Positions 38,490 to 51,046 of a DNA stretch of 64,000 nt are shown piece by piece; positions within the stretch are counted from its first letter, which is position 1; every line of letters starts with the position of its first letter. Both the position numbers and the translations under genes were made by a program. Location of the stretch: NCBI GenBank assembly GCA_008638375.1, contig CM018037.1, positions 34,209,076 through 34,273,075 on the forward strand, written 5' to 3'. Below the pieces are notes generated by a model, which saw only the letters and a program-made list of their open reading frames with translations, ran no database searches and had not been told where the DNA came from. The stretch is from Nyssa sinensis. Taxonomy: Eukaryota; Streptophyta; Magnoliopsida; Cornales; Nyssaceae.

Positions 38490-39326
38490 TATCTATATCT
38501 TGATTTTAAGTAGAAACCAATTAATTATGTGTTCAATGAAAAGAAGTCTAAAAAAGTTCATAAACGAGATAAATGACAGCTAAGACTTCTGCTATGTTTA
38601 TTTCATAACATTGTGCCTTTCTCTTGTCAGTATTTAGTTCTGTTTCAATATACGTTACTAAACCATAACTGTTGATGCTTGCATGTGCATGTTTGCATTA
38701 ATAAAAATGTGCCTAGCTCATTCTTTTCTTTAGAGCATATACTGAAAGAAATCAAAGATTTATTAGGGCAATCAGCTCAGATTTTGTTTCGCATGAATAT
38801 GAAATTTTTAGGTAGTACCTTACAACTGGATTACTTTTTTCCCTCAAAGATAGATAAGAATGATCATGCAAACCATAGGGTTATGTCAGGCTCTTGTTGA
38901 ATTATTTAATGTACAAGGTAATCCTTTTATTTTTTATTTTTTGGGGGGAGGGGCCGGCGGTGGTTAAATGGTAGTATGTTAAAACAAAACAAATTAAGGA
39001 CGTTGCATGAAAATTGAACCAGTCCTTTATTTGTGTTCATACATATTATTTTTTATCCGACTCAAGTTGAAAATGTTTGATTCAGGTTGGATAAGGTCTA
39101 ACAATTTGCAATTAAGTTTTTTTTTTCACAACTATACAGAGTTGGATTGGTTCTGATTCTAATGTAACTGAAGTCAACTCGACTCATGTGCAAATCATTC
39201 ACTGGACTACTTTTGGAGCATATACTGAAAGATGTTGAGAGTTTAAATTTTCTTTTATTAATTCGTTCACCTATCAGATTCCCTGGAAGGATGAAAGGGA
39301 AAATCTCAACATGCAATGAAATTTCA

Positions 39327-39455
39327 CTGTAACCATTATAACCCCATTCTTAGAGTTGGATTCATTCATTTAGGGCATGTTTGAAATTGCAGTGTAACCA
39401 TTTTAACCCCATTCTTAGAGTTGGATTCATTCATTTAGGGCATGTTTGAATGTCC
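39327..39455. repeat. 65-bp tandem duplication
   Basis: Two units share AACCCCATTCTTAGAGTTGG and ATTCATTTAGGGCATGTTTG almost perfectly, at a spacing of 65 bp. Confidence 0.9.
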
Positions 39456-41334
39456 TTGGATTGAATTTCACCATTTACTTTTCACTTAATATTTCTAATG
39501 TAGAAATTCATAATCCTAAACATCTTCATTTGAGAAAACAATAGCCATCTAACAGATGTTTATATCATGAATTTTTATATAAAATGAAATCCATAACTAA
39601 ACGACAGATACCAAACTTTATCTAATATTGTGAATATCTCTGATAAAGAAAAGGTATGACCCAAGGTTACATGAAATGTGGATCGTTATGATACTTAAAA
39701 TAGAAATGGAAACGTAAATTATCACTTGTTATAAATCATGGTACGTTAAGAGTAGGTTTTTTCTATCACTTTGTTAGAACAAAATACGTTTATTTGAAAC
39801 ATGGTATATTTTTTTATTGTATTTGTAATAATACTCATGTGTATGTATATATGTGTGTGTGTGTATATATATATCTCTCTCTCTGAAAAAATTTAACAAA
39901 TTCAAATTATTATAAAATAAAATTTCAATGATGTATGTACATATTTTTTTTGTTTATTGTATGATTTATTTTATATATTTTAGATTAAAATATTAAATTT
40001 TGTGTTCCAGATTGTTAATAATTTATGTTTTAAATCATGTTATCTTAATTCAGAATTGTCACGAGGTGATAACTATGGAATGTTATGGCCAGGCTTTTTG
40101 TGTGTGTGTGTGTGTGTATGTGTATTTTCTTGTTGAAAGCAGCCCAAATGATTACTGGCTGTTTTTTCTGGGCCTTTCTTGATGGGCTAGTTAGGAATGA
40201 GACAAGGTGAGCTCTACCTCGAAGAAAGACTGCTTCGTCGGTGGGCTATTAAATAGGACTTGTACATGGGCTTGTTTCTTATTGGTAACCGTTTGGGCCT
40301 CGGTAGCCTTAATGGAGAATTGTACCATTGACCAGTTGTTAGTCTCTTTTTTATTTTTTTGTTGGGGCTTGGCTTTTGGGATGTGACGGCGTTTATAATT
40401 TGACTAATGGGAGCCTTATTTTCGTATTTTATTAAAATTATTATTTTTGTAAATTGTTAATGTTATATTGATGGGATATTACATGATTATCTTCATATTT
40501 TACTAAAAATATTTATTTTTATAAGTTGATAATATTGCATTGGTCAAATATTTTACATATGATATCTGATGAATGTAATACAGTCAATTTATGAAAATAA
40601 ATATTTTTAGTAGAATTTTTCAATAAAATTATCATTTGTAGGAGTGCATATAAGTCAGGTTACACTAAAATTAGAATCGACTCGATTTGGAATTGCAAAC
40701 TCTTTGAACTTGACCCAACCCAAATTGAACATTTTTCGGTTCACGTCGGATCAGTTCAAATTTTTTTGTTTTTTTGTGCTATAATGTACATAAACTTGAA
40801 AAAAGAAAAAGAAAACTATTGATATATATATATATATATATATATATGCAATGAAAAATAAGTTGTTACAATATATATTTTTTTATAAAAAAAACTCTTT
40901 ATACATATGATTTATTTGTTACTGTATTGCTAAAATCATATAAACAGTCAGACACATGTGACGGACTGATAAAATAACTTTTTCAAAAAATAACTAGGGA
41001 GAAATTTTATTTAAATAAAAAATAAAGAGATATTCAACTGAGCACAAAATACACTTGGGGAATATCCGAAAAAAACACACAAAAACAAAACAGAGGCAGC
41101 AAGTCGTAAGGCCCACAATTTATTCCACCCCTGTTGATTAGTTCTTTGCTTAATTCATTCAATAAAGTCTAGTTCCTAATATAGAAAATAAAATCCGACA
41201 AAATCAATTAAATCTACTTTAATATGAAGTTCTTATTGGGTCCCAATCTTCCTCACTATACCCCTCCAAATCCCCAGTGTTTTATTGCTATATTCGTTTA
41301 TGTTTTCAAATTTTATAGACAGTTGGATTTTCTG

Positions 41335-41335
<1 letters not shown>

Positions 41336-41395
<60 letters not shown>
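41336..41395. repeat. (TA)n(TG)n microsatellite
   Basis: TA repeats from about 41336 to 41358 pass into TG repeats to about 41394. The reading frame running through it is not credible as a gene. Confidence 0.95.
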
Positions 41396-41396
<1 letters not shown>

Positions 41397-42956
41397 CAAG
41401 CAAATATTGAAAGTCTGGAGGAGTATGGTGGGTAAGATATGGAGAATAATGGGCCGTTCGTATTATAATTTATTGTTGTTGTCATCTAATTACCAGGCCA
41501 CATTGTTATGGGCAGCAAGTTGGCTTAATGGCCAATTTTCTTGAGAAAATTGAATACAACTAAAGGAAATGTAAGAAAGTTACTTTTCCCTCCTGCATGT
41601 ATTTGTTTTTGCAAGAAAATATTTTTGAAAAACAAAACTTTATTCTTTTCCACAATGAATAACTCTTCATAAGGTGCAGAATCTTTCTTGCTATAATCGA
41701 ATACACATAAAATTATTATTAATATTTTTGTTCCTGTCAAAAATAGCCTAGAAGTATTATGACTCTCAAAGCATGAGTGATGTTTTTCTTTGTCAAATTA
41801 ATGGTGGCAAAATTACTACAACAAATCCAAAAAACTATATTACATATTTACACTTATTTAGATCTAATTGAGACAATGCAACGATTAATACGATGACATA
41901 GTGATGTAGAATAAGTGGTCTTTAATTTCTTGAATCAACAGGAGCAGTTCAAAACCTGTTCTAAGCTGAAGTAGTAGTCGGATCTTAGATGACCTGAAAC
42001 GACCTGACATGATCCAATTTTTTTTCACAACCCTTATGAACCATTTTTGGAAATATTTTGGGTTTTTAATTTTGTTCAGACTAATATTAGTAGTTTCTTG
42101 TCTTATAAGTAAAAAAAATTAGTAATTTTTTATTTGGACTGATAATTTTTTAGTCTTATAAATATGATGTATTTATAAAATTAGAGAGTTCTTTTTTTAT
42201 TAGATAAGTAATTCTCAAGTCGTGCTGCCGCGTTATGCAACTGTCCTACTAAAACAAGAGAGGAGAGACGTTTCGTGGGTAAACTTGTAGAGAATTTGGA
42301 GACAAACTCTGGAATTCTATGGGAGATGTTTGGATTCTCCACGGTGACATTTTAAGCATAACTTACATGAAGATATTATTTATATATATATATATATATG
42401 CATCTTAATTTATGTCTCCTAAATAAAATTATCTCACCAATCACCATCCTTGTGTTAGATTTCCATTTCATTAATTAGGATAAAATTGATGGGTTGGTGA
42501 GCCAATTCAACAGGAAGAATGGGTCACTATGTATGAAATAAACATTAAATGACAACTATGGATTTAACAAGTCAATTAATTATTATATAAAACTATATAA
42601 TAAGCATATTAAAAAAAGGGCCTTAGAATGGTCATCAAGAATTAAAGAAATACGATATCACCAATGGAAAAATAGCTTGACAAAAACTAATTAACAATCA
42701 CTAAATTACATCAACTTGAAGGCTACTAATATGCTTAATTAGCCCATCATGTTCACACACACCCTCCAAAATTTCTTGACTTCCAAGGCTGCCTCTTGTC
42801 TTCACCATAAGACACCTTCATTTTAGCTTTGAAATATCAGATTATTTTGCTTTCTTCTTGCTGGATCCAACTGTTTTTTTCTACACACTTCACTCTCTTC
42901 CAATGCATTCACATCAACTGATCTGTCCTTCTTTCCCTTTCTTCAACTGCAAAAAA

Positions 42957-45231
42957 ATGATCAGAAAATGTTTTTGTTGTGCCTCCCAAGATCAGCAAGA
43001 GATCAGGTACGATTTATCAAGTTGATTCTATTCATAGACTGCAACTTTAACCATTTCTGGTAGCTTTTTGTGATGATAGTTGATTTATTTGCGAATTTTT
43101 TTTGGGTGGGTTTCTAGGGTAAGCAAGAATAGAGATTACCCATGGGAAGTATATAGTCTGAAGGAGCTACTTCATGCAACAAACAACTTCCATAATGATA
43201 ACAAGATTGGCGAGGGCGGCTTTGGAAGTGTTTACTGGGGTCGAACAAGTAAAGGCGTCGAGGCAATTATCTTCATCTTTTTTCCTTTTAATTTTATTCC
43301 TTTTATACTATCTCCAGTACTTACTCAAATTTTTACTTAAATTTGAATAAAAACTTCATTTAAGTTTGATACTCTCTAATAATCAATTGGTTTTTACTCA
43401 AATTATTTTTAAAAATTCTCACCTTTACCTAAACAAAAATCTCATCATGAACAAGAAGTTTTAAATTTAGCTTTAAACAGTCATTTGAATCTATAAATTT
43501 AAATAGTAATAAATAGATTAGGATTTCAGTTTGAGTAAAGATCGATTTGTTTAAATTTATGGTTAGAATAAATTTTTTGAAATTTTTTATTTGAATCTAG
43601 ATTTGATTCATTGCTGGCCGGAGATGTCCTTACGAACAACTTTAGGAGACATAACACACAAGAAGAAAAAATATTTTTAGTAGGTTTAAAATTTTTATTG
43701 AAGAAGTGGGTTTGATCTTGCAGATAGCAGTGAAAAGGCTTAAGGCGATGAATCCAAAAGCAGAAATGGAATTTGCAGTGGAAGTGGAGATTCTTGGGAG
43801 GGTGAGACATAGGAATTTGCTGGGTTTAAGAGGATTCTATGCTGGTGGGGATGAAAGGCTGATAGTATATGATTATATGCCAAATCACAGCTTGCTCAGT
43901 CATCTTCATGGCCAACTCTCTTCTGATTGTTTATTAGATTGGCCGAGAAGAATGAGCATAGCCATTGGATCAGCAGAAGGATTAGCGTAAGTATATATAT
44001 TAATCTTCACAACCACTTGCTTAGTTGATTAAACCACTAGGTTCAAAAGCCTTATATAGATTATTCTGTATGTAGATTGATTATACATGGATAGATATAG
44101 ATAGAATGATACAAAGATTTTTGAATTTTGCATGATACGTAAGTCTGTAAAGAGGGGACGAGCTTTCGCGCAACAATAAATTGTTTCATTGTGATCTAAA
44201 AATTAAGGGTTTGAGTTACAAAAACAACCTCCCCTCTCGGTCAAAAGTTATTCAGTGAGACAATCACTCAATATCTCATTGTCTGATATGAAGTGACGGT
44301 CTCTCACAAATCTTAGCACATTTCTTAAATCATTGGAAAGATTTTTATCAAAAGTTTAGAATAAAGAATAGAATTTGTTACAAACAATCACTCCACATGA
44401 GATGACAATGTGAAGTGACTGTTTTACTGAATAATTTTTCTTTTTTTTCTAAGAATAAAGTTATGCATGTTTAACTCAGTTAGTAGACTTTATACTGATA
44501 GAAGTCTCGTGCACTAAACTAGTCGATATATAAATATAATTAAACTATATATGTTTGTAGAATTGCCCATCTAAGAATTTTTTGAAATTTCATTGTAAAG
44601 GTACTTGCACCATGAGGCCAACCCTCATATAATACATAGAGACATAAAGGCAAGCAATGTTCTTTTAGATTCAGAATTCCAAGCAAAAGTTGCTGATTTT
44701 GGGTTTGCAAAGCTAATACCAGATGGAGTGACTCATTTGACCACAAGGGTGAAGGGAACACTTGGATACTTAGCACCAGAATATGCCATGTGGGGGAAGG
44801 TTTCTGAGAGCTGTGATGTTTTCAGCTTTGGAATATTACTCTTAGAGATAATCAGTGCCAAAAAGCCCTTAGAGAAGCTCCCTGGGGGTGTTAAGAGGGA
44901 CATAAGGCAATGGGCTATCCCTTATGTTGAAAAGGGTGCCTTTGATCGTGTTGCTGACCCTAGGTTGAAGGGCAAGTTTGATAGGGCACAGTTGAGAACA
45001 GCCATTATGATTGCAATGAGATGTACTGATAGCAATCCGGAGAACCGGCCGAGCATGTTGGAGGTGGTAGAGTGGCTGAAGAATGGTGTCGGGAGGAGGA
45101 AGAAAGAGGTGACTCCATTTAAAGACCTTGCTGATGAGTACGAAGACGAAGACGATGATACAGATTATGAAGGGTTTGGAATGGAGAAGTCTGCTCCAAG
45201 AATGGTGCAAGTGGTGAAAAGAATACGATGA
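42957..45231 (+). CDS. PTI1-like receptor-like cytoplasmic kinase (At3g15890-like)
   Basis: Four exons, 42957-43006, 43118-43262, 43724-43986 and 44601-45231, encode 362 residues. The protein has no signal peptide or membrane segment. A Cys cluster at the N terminus (MIRKCFCC) could be acylated to hold it at the membrane. Kinase landmarks are the Gly loop GEGGFGSV at 48-55, VAIK-type Lys69, HRDIKASN with D167 (an RD kinase), DFG at 185-187 and APE at 211-213. An acidic tail (DEYEDEDDDTDYE) follows. From memory it closely matches the Arabidopsis PTI1-like kinase At3g15890, with conserved exon phases. Intron 2 must use a GC donor (GAG|GCAAT): this gives VE-IAVKRL, whereas the nearby GTs do not keep the frame. 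Substrates and receptor partners are unknown. Confidence 0.92.
44155..44250 (+). mobile_element. Degenerate Au-SINE-like sequence in kinase intron 3
   Basis: It shows GCGCAACAATAAATTG, a B-box-like AAGGGTTTGAGTTAC and CAACCTCCCCTCTCGGT in the Au-SINE order. It lies fully inside the 43987-44600 intron. Confidence 0.45.
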
Positions 45232-45645
45232 ATGCTTTTTGTTTCGTGATATTGATTAGTTTGTACCTTTTTTGTGCTTTCGGAGATTTGTTATTAACTC
45301 AACTCAACCGAAACTTATCCTAATTATTTGAGTCCCTTATAAAAACATGTACTATCATTTTACTCTATTTATTTATTTATTTATTATTTATTATTTTTGA
45401 TAATGGAACGAAATTATCTGATTCATATTAGAGATACATATATAAATTGTTTCAGCTTTTGCTATGCAAAGAATGACGCTAAATACTCTGAATGAAGAAT
45501 TTTTAAAGAATACTTTTAAAACTCACTCAATTGAATTGCCGGAAGGAGTTATATACCCATCTATTTATTAGACTACACCTACATACATATATTTATATAT
45601 AAATACACACACATACAAACAAAATATTCTACAAACACGCGCGCG

Positions 45646-45682
<37 letters not shown>

Positions 45683-47627
45683 GACATTGTCAATCGCTTT
45701 CTGAGCAACACAAAATATTCTATGAATTGCTTAGACAATATGCCCTAAGCTATAATATATTCAGAATTTTGGACACTATTCCATAGGGTTACTCGGGCTC
45801 TAACAAAGTGACAAGCAACTCTCGATACATGGTTTGTTGTATCTTTTGTCACGTATTTCTTATTTTTCTTATTATAGGTCTATGTGGGCCCGCACCATAA
45901 AAGGCCTAGACAATTGGTTGATACAGTCAAAGACTTTTATTTTATGAATTAAAATCAAAATAAAACTTTAATTTTTTGCATCTCTTTTCTCTCTTTCTAT
46001 TAGAGGCATATATGCCTTCCATTAACTGGATGCAAAAATGTCTCCAGTCAAAACTCTCTTGTTAGAAAACAAAAAATGGATGAATAAAAAGCAACTTGAT
46101 AGTTAGGACTTAATAGTTAAGACAAATGCCTCTCTTACATCCTTTCTTGGAGATGCTAACCCCTCAAAAGAAAAGCTTTCAGGCCGAAGTTACTCAAGTT
46201 GGGCTCATTTGTTGGGCTGGATTGTAAACAAGAATAAGTGGGCTTATGGGCCTGACACAGATGTGTATCAGGTATCCTCATCTCAGATCCACCCCAGCAA
46301 TGGAGAAAACTAAAATATCATTTGGGCCTTGTTTAAACGAATCCATACCACTAAAAACTTTATTTCATATTTGGGTCAGACAATTGGGCCACTCTCATGC
46401 CCACTTTTTATAAAAATTCAAATTAGCAGCCCAAGGACCAAACTAGACAAATTGGATTTATTAACATAATTTGCATTATATATATATATATATACATATA
46501 TATTTGAGATAAATTACACTAACTTCTGTTAAGGTGTCTGACAATTACAATGGCATTTCTCATTTCACCTGAAAAATTACAAATATCTTCTTTTAGTTAA
46601 ATTTTTTTTTTCAAAATAACAAAATTATTACTTTCATGTTTTTTTTTTCAATCTTGATCATTTTTTTTTTTCATTTTTAAATAAATATTGATTAAAACCC
46701 TAGGTTTATTTCTATATAAATAAAAATAAGTTATTTACCCTATTTTTTTAATATAAAATAAGAAATTTTTTTAAATAAAAGTTAGAAATTTTTTGTCAAA
46801 ATTGAAAAAATGTAAAAAAAAAATAAAATAAAAATCAAAGAAGTAATTTTATCATTTTGAAAAAAAAAAAATGACTAGAGGAGGTTATTAGTAGTTTGTT
46901 AGTAAAAAATAAGAAATGTAACAAATTTACAATTAACCTAATGTGTTAAAAAGTATATTACTGAAAGGATAGAGTAATTTACACATAAAAAGTCATTTGT
47001 GGTGGAATGACCAAGAACATACATCTTATATTCTATTATATCATTATTTATTCGTAATGTAATATCTTTTATTTTTTATGTACTTTTATTTTGTTTAAAA
47101 TAATGTTAGATATACTAAATTAATTTTCGAGATTAATTTACTAGATTACATCATGTATCATAATTCTTTTTAAAATTTAAATAAAATGATTAAATATATT
47201 TATTAATTATAAAAATATTATTAACATATATCAAATAAACCAATCTGATATACTTATCTTTCGTTTAACGAGTACAGTATTAGCAAGCACTATATATCTC
47301 TGCTTTGTACAAAAGTGCACCCAAATTGATATGAGTTGATATTTATGGTTTATAGGAGGGTGATGAATTTGGGAATGATATGTTTTTCAAGTTGGGTAGA
47401 TTTGAATAGAGATTTATATATACAAAAAAGTTTTGAATGAATAATGATAATGTGTTTATCTAATAGAATTATATTACAAATTTATTTTTTGTATTCATCT
47501 TTTTAAATAAAATTTAATACATATCACAAAAAAATTATTAAAAATTTATATTAACACATCACATACCAAATTTACCCAAAAATAGGTTCATATATACCTC
47601 TCCTGGCCCTGTTGGAGGTTGCATGAA
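45232..47627. other. Intergenic region between the kinase and CXE1
   Basis: No gene is supported. It holds a (CA)n(TA)n tract at about 45643-45682, a TA tract near 46479 and the MITE at 46505-46985. Confidence 0.5.
46505..46985. mobile_element. MITE of the GGGTAAATTACACT family
   Basis: The left end GATAAATTACACT and the right end AGAGTAATTTACAC form imperfect inverted repeats. The interior has GACAATTACA, a TTTTTTTTCAAAATAACAAA block and AAATAAATATTGAT, all shared with 23630 and 56566. Confidence 0.6.
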
Positions 47628-47841
47628 CCTAATCATTGAAGTATTTTCCTCAGTCAACAAATAACTGCAAAAGGTTTGAAAAAGAAAAATTCTCACTGGC
47701 CGACTGAAAAGAAGAACTCATTCTTATCCATAATCCTAATCATTGAAGTATTTTCCTCAGTCAACAAATAACTGCAAAAGGTTTGAAAAAGAAAAATTCT
47801 CACTGGCCGACTGAAAAGAAGAACTCATTCTTATCCATAAA
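47628..47841. repeat. Perfect 107-bp tandem duplication in the CXE1 upstream region
   Basis: Two adjacent 107-bp units start at 47628 and 47735 and appear identical on reading (CCTAATCATTGAAGTATTTT through TTCTTATCCATAA). The second ends less than 100 bp before the CXE1 ATG, so it lies in the promoter or leader. Confidence 0.95.
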
Positions 47842-47937
47842 CATTTGGCTGGATATATTAAATTTAATATTCAAAGATAATCACCCTGTACTTCCATTAC
47901 AATACACCCACAAAACCATTGTTCAGTCCCTGTCAAC

Positions 47938-48909
47938 ATGGCCGGCAACAAAATCGTGCCGCCGACTGGCATCGACATTCCCTTCTTGAACATCGTCCGA
48001 ACTCCGGACGGCTTGATCAAGCGCGACCCAATACCCAGCACTCCGGCAGCTGTTGATCTGAATGGCTCCTCCCCTGTACTCACCAAAGACGTGCCGCTCA
48101 ATCCACAGCACAAGACCTGGCTCCGATTATACCTGCCCCGGCACGCCAAGAATGCTTCGGCTGCCGCGAAGCTGCCTCTCATTGTTTACTATCACGGCGG
48201 CGGATTTATCTTTTTCCATGCAGATTCGACCATTTTTCATGATTTTTGCGTCGGAATGGCGGCTCAGATCGGCGTCATGGTCGTCTCTGTCGAGTACCGT
48301 CTGGCCCCCGATCACCGCCTTCCCGCCGCATACGAGGACGCCATGGAAGGGCTTCATTGGATCAAAAGTTGTCAAGATCAATGGTTGATTGATTATGCCG
48401 ATATATCAACATGTTATCTCAGTGGTACAAGTGCTGGCGGAAACATAGCCTACCATGCAGGACTACGAGCGGCCATAGCCGCGAAAGATCTCGAACCGTT
48501 GAAGATCAAAGGGCTGATATTGCACCAACCATACTTCGGCGCGTCCCGACGAACCGAGTCGGAAGACAGATTGATCAACGACCCGATTTTGCCACTGCAC
48601 GCCAGCGATACGATGTGGGACTTGTCGCTGCCGATCGGGGCGCATCGAGATCACGAGTACTGCAATCCGACGGTCGATGGCGGGTCAAAGCACATCGAAC
48701 GGTTCCGGGAGCTCGAGTGGCGGATCTTGGTGACGGGTTGTTGTGATGACCCGTTGGTTGACAGTGGGAAGGAGACGGTTAAGTTTTTGGAACGGAAGGG
48801 TGTACAGACAGCGACCCATTTTGGTGACGGATATCACGCTATGGAGATATTCGAACCGTTTAGAGCTGGGCCGCTCTATGGTGCCATAAGAGATTTCATT
48901 TCTCTTTGA
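47938..48909 (+). CDS. Carboxylesterase CXE1 (alpha/beta hydrolase, plant class I CXE family)
   Basis: Intronless, 323 residues. It belongs to the hormone-sensitive-lipase-like plant carboxylesterases, resembling kiwifruit AeCXE1 from memory, which hydrolyse short acyl esters or glycoside esters in the cytosol. The oxyanion-hole motif HGGG is at 86-89. The catalytic triad reads as S165 in GTSAGG, D271 in CCDDPLVD and H300 in GYHAM. No signal peptide is seen. The coding sequence is much richer in GC and CpG than its surroundings. The 3' flank (to about 49510) recurs downstream of the P450 at 61168-62160. Natural substrate unknown. Confidence 0.93.
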   Translation: MAGNKIVPPTGIDIPFLNIVRTPDGLIKRDPIPSTPAAVDLNGSSPVLTKDVPLNPQHKTWLRLYLPRHAKNASAAAKLPLIVYYHGGGFIFFHADSTIFHDFCVGMAAQIGVMVVSVEYRLAPDHRLPAAYEDAMEGLHWIKSCQDQWLIDYADISTCYLSGTSAGGNIAYHAGLRAAIAAKDLEPLKIKGLILHQPYFGASRRTESEDRLINDPILPLHASDTMWDLSLPIGAHRDHEYCNPTVDGGSKHIERFRELEWRILVTGCCDDPLVDSGKETVKFLERKGVQTATHFGDGYHAMEIFEPFRAGPLYGAIRDFISL

Positions 48910-49510
48910 AATTGTAAAGCATTTCTGAAGTTTCAAAAGTCAGACTTAGTTGTGGTGTATGATGTCAAGATAAAATATTCACTTATATATATTTATACAT
49001 ATGGTGGTATGAAGTTTCCAAAAAAATACCTAATACTTTAAAAAAAAATAATCTAAAAGTCAGGCTTAGTCGTCGTGTATGATGTCAAGATAAAATATTC
49101 ACTTAGATTCAGCTATATATATATATATATATTCACTTAAAAAAATGTAAGTAATGATGTTTTTAGGCTAAAAGAATAATAGTTAAATTTTTTTCTCCTG
49201 ATCTTTGTATTAAAAAAAAGAAAAAAAAAAAAAACAAAGGTGATTGTATGCTCTTCTATCTATCAACTTCAATTAAATGGCTCAAATATCACAATATGTT
49301 TCTATGGTGTGATTTAATCACTTTTGTATTTGATTTAATGATAATTCTCATGTAATTATATGTTAATGATTATGATCAAATTTGTACTATAAACTACTTG
49401 TGTGTGGCAATGAAAGATTTATTGTCATCTTCTACATAAAAAATAATAAGTGGTGATAGTGTGTTAAAGAAGTGGAAAAAAAGTTTAGTATTATCATTGC
49501 ACGTGATTAT
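48895..49510. repeat. CXE1 3' flank, repeated downstream of the P450
   Basis: From the last codons of CXE1 (ATAAGAGATTTC) through GCATTTCTGAAGTTTCAAAA and AACAAAGGTGATTGTATGCT, this block matches 61168-62160. Inserted sequence separates parts of the second copy. Confidence 0.85.
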
Positions 49511-49589
49511 ATTGTTATTAAATTTGAGTTTTTTTATAAAATTTACATAATATTTCACATGAATATTCAAATAATTCAAATATTATTGT

Positions 49590-49839
49590 TACTTAAATGA
49601 GCAGTGATTGTAATATTTGGGGGTTTTCGTAATTAAATAAGAAAAATGAAATGTTTTTTTTTTTTATTTTTAAAATCAAACTTGCTTGGCCTTTGTCATT
49701 TGTTTGTGAATTTTTAGATTATTTCTATACGACTAATAATCTAACGAGAAAAGGTCAACATTTTTTGGCTTGCATTTCGAAGGGACCAGTAGCTTCGAGT
49801 GTTTTTGGACTATAGGGACCAGTAGCTTTGAGTGTTTTT

Positions 49840-49885
<46 letters not shown>

Positions 49886-49930
49886 ATGTTATTGGGTGCC
49901 GTATTAACTTTAAACGCTTTTGGTGTTAAA
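49590..49930. repeat. CXE2/CXE3-type upstream block without a following gene
   Basis: This block contains ATTTTTAAAATCAAACTTGC, GAGAAAAGGTCAACATTTT, GGACCAGTAGCTT, a TA microsatellite and GAATGTTATTGGGTGC in the same order as upstream of CXE2 (54175-54400) and CXE3 (62531-62660). It stops at about 49925 before the leader region. The LTR retrotransposon follows. GGACCAGTAGCTT is itself duplicated here (49787 and 49818). Confidence 0.8.
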
Positions 49931-50443
49931 TCCTGAATTAGGATAAAAAAAATTCTTATTCTTTAATTTAATGTTATTTTAAACTTATTTATGGAAATAG
50001 AATCTGATGGTCAATTAAATCAAACCAATAAATTTTATGAAGTTTTTTAATTTAGTTATTTAAATCCTAATAATATTTGGAGTCTTTTTGAGTAGTCCTA
50101 ATTATAATTGGACTAATTTTCTAATGAGAGTTAGTTTTCTAATTATAGTGAAATAAGATATATTAGTTTGTATGCAATTGGATGTCCTAATTAATATATG
50201 ACTTAGAGTTAATATTATATATATATATATATAGGTCTCTGTCACATTGAATTGTAAGCCACAAAAATAATAAATGATGACTAAAAAAAGAGGTAGTAAG
50301 CCGAGAGCCTGCATCGTAAGAGTGTGTGTGTTTATGTAGTAAGCTAAGTTGTGGCTGCCATAACTGTGTGTGCCTATAGATCCGAGAGTCATGGAAAGTT
50401 ATGCTAATATATTTAGTAATTTTTTAGTCCTACATTTGGTATC

Positions 50444-50652
50444 AGAGCCAGTTACAATCTTGGGGTAACTTATCAGAGCCAAGTTCGATCTTGGAAGAGC
50501 CAATTACGATCTTAAGGTAACTTATTAGAACCAAGTTCAATCTTGGGAGAGCCAGTTACGATCTTGGGGTAACTTATCAGAACCACTTTCGATCTTGGGA
50601 GAGCCAGTTACGATCTTAGAGGTAATTTATCAGAGCCTTGTCTCGAACCTTA
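50444..50652 (+). repeat. 52-bp tandem repeat beginning in the primer-binding site
   Basis: Four units of 52 bp begin GAGCCAGTTACGATCTTGGG and contain AACTTATCAGAGCC. The first unit starts within the PBS, so PBS-like TATCAGAGCC or TATCAGAACC strings recur at each unit. Confidence 0.9.
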
Positions 50653-51046
50653 GGAAGCTGCGAAAAATCAAAGTTCGGTCTCGTTCTTGGATTATTGTAG
50701 AAAATTGTAGTTATCGTTTTACTTAATATTGCGATCTTGAGTGGTTTGTTAAAAAGCTGTTTGATTGAAATTTGATGACTGTTTGGATCAGAAAAAAGAT
50801 CTTGCGGTGGTATAAATACCTGTGAATAAAAAAAAATCTGGTTTAATCGATAAGGAGGCTAACTTGATCAGATTGAAGGAAAAAAGGGAAACGTCGAGAT
50901 CAATTTTTGGACAAACTCAGGTACGTGATTTAAATAAATGAAATGATGGAAAAAGTTTTGGTTAATAAACAAAAGTTTGAGATTTTAAGAGTATGTGGTC
51001 AGAATATTAATGAGTGGTTACATCGTGTTACACTCTATCTTAATAT

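Larger units (their letters stand above)
36254..42956. other. Gene-free region between bHLH D and the kinase
   Basis: No coding gene is supported. It contains microsatellites, a truncated LINE-like insertion, a 65-bp tandem duplication and two hAT-MITE-like repeats (about 39040-39190 and 40635-40800) characterised by TTGAACTTGACCCAACCC-type phrases. The rest is AT-rich and featureless. The final 200 bp before the kinase ATG presumably hold its promoter; no clear TATA box could be singled out. Confidence 0.5.

Noticed and set aside
43080..43340. Kinase frame starting at 43080 and running to a stop at 43340
   Set aside because: It starts inside intron 1 and reads into intron 2; the real exon is 43118-43262 according to the conserved kinase junctions.
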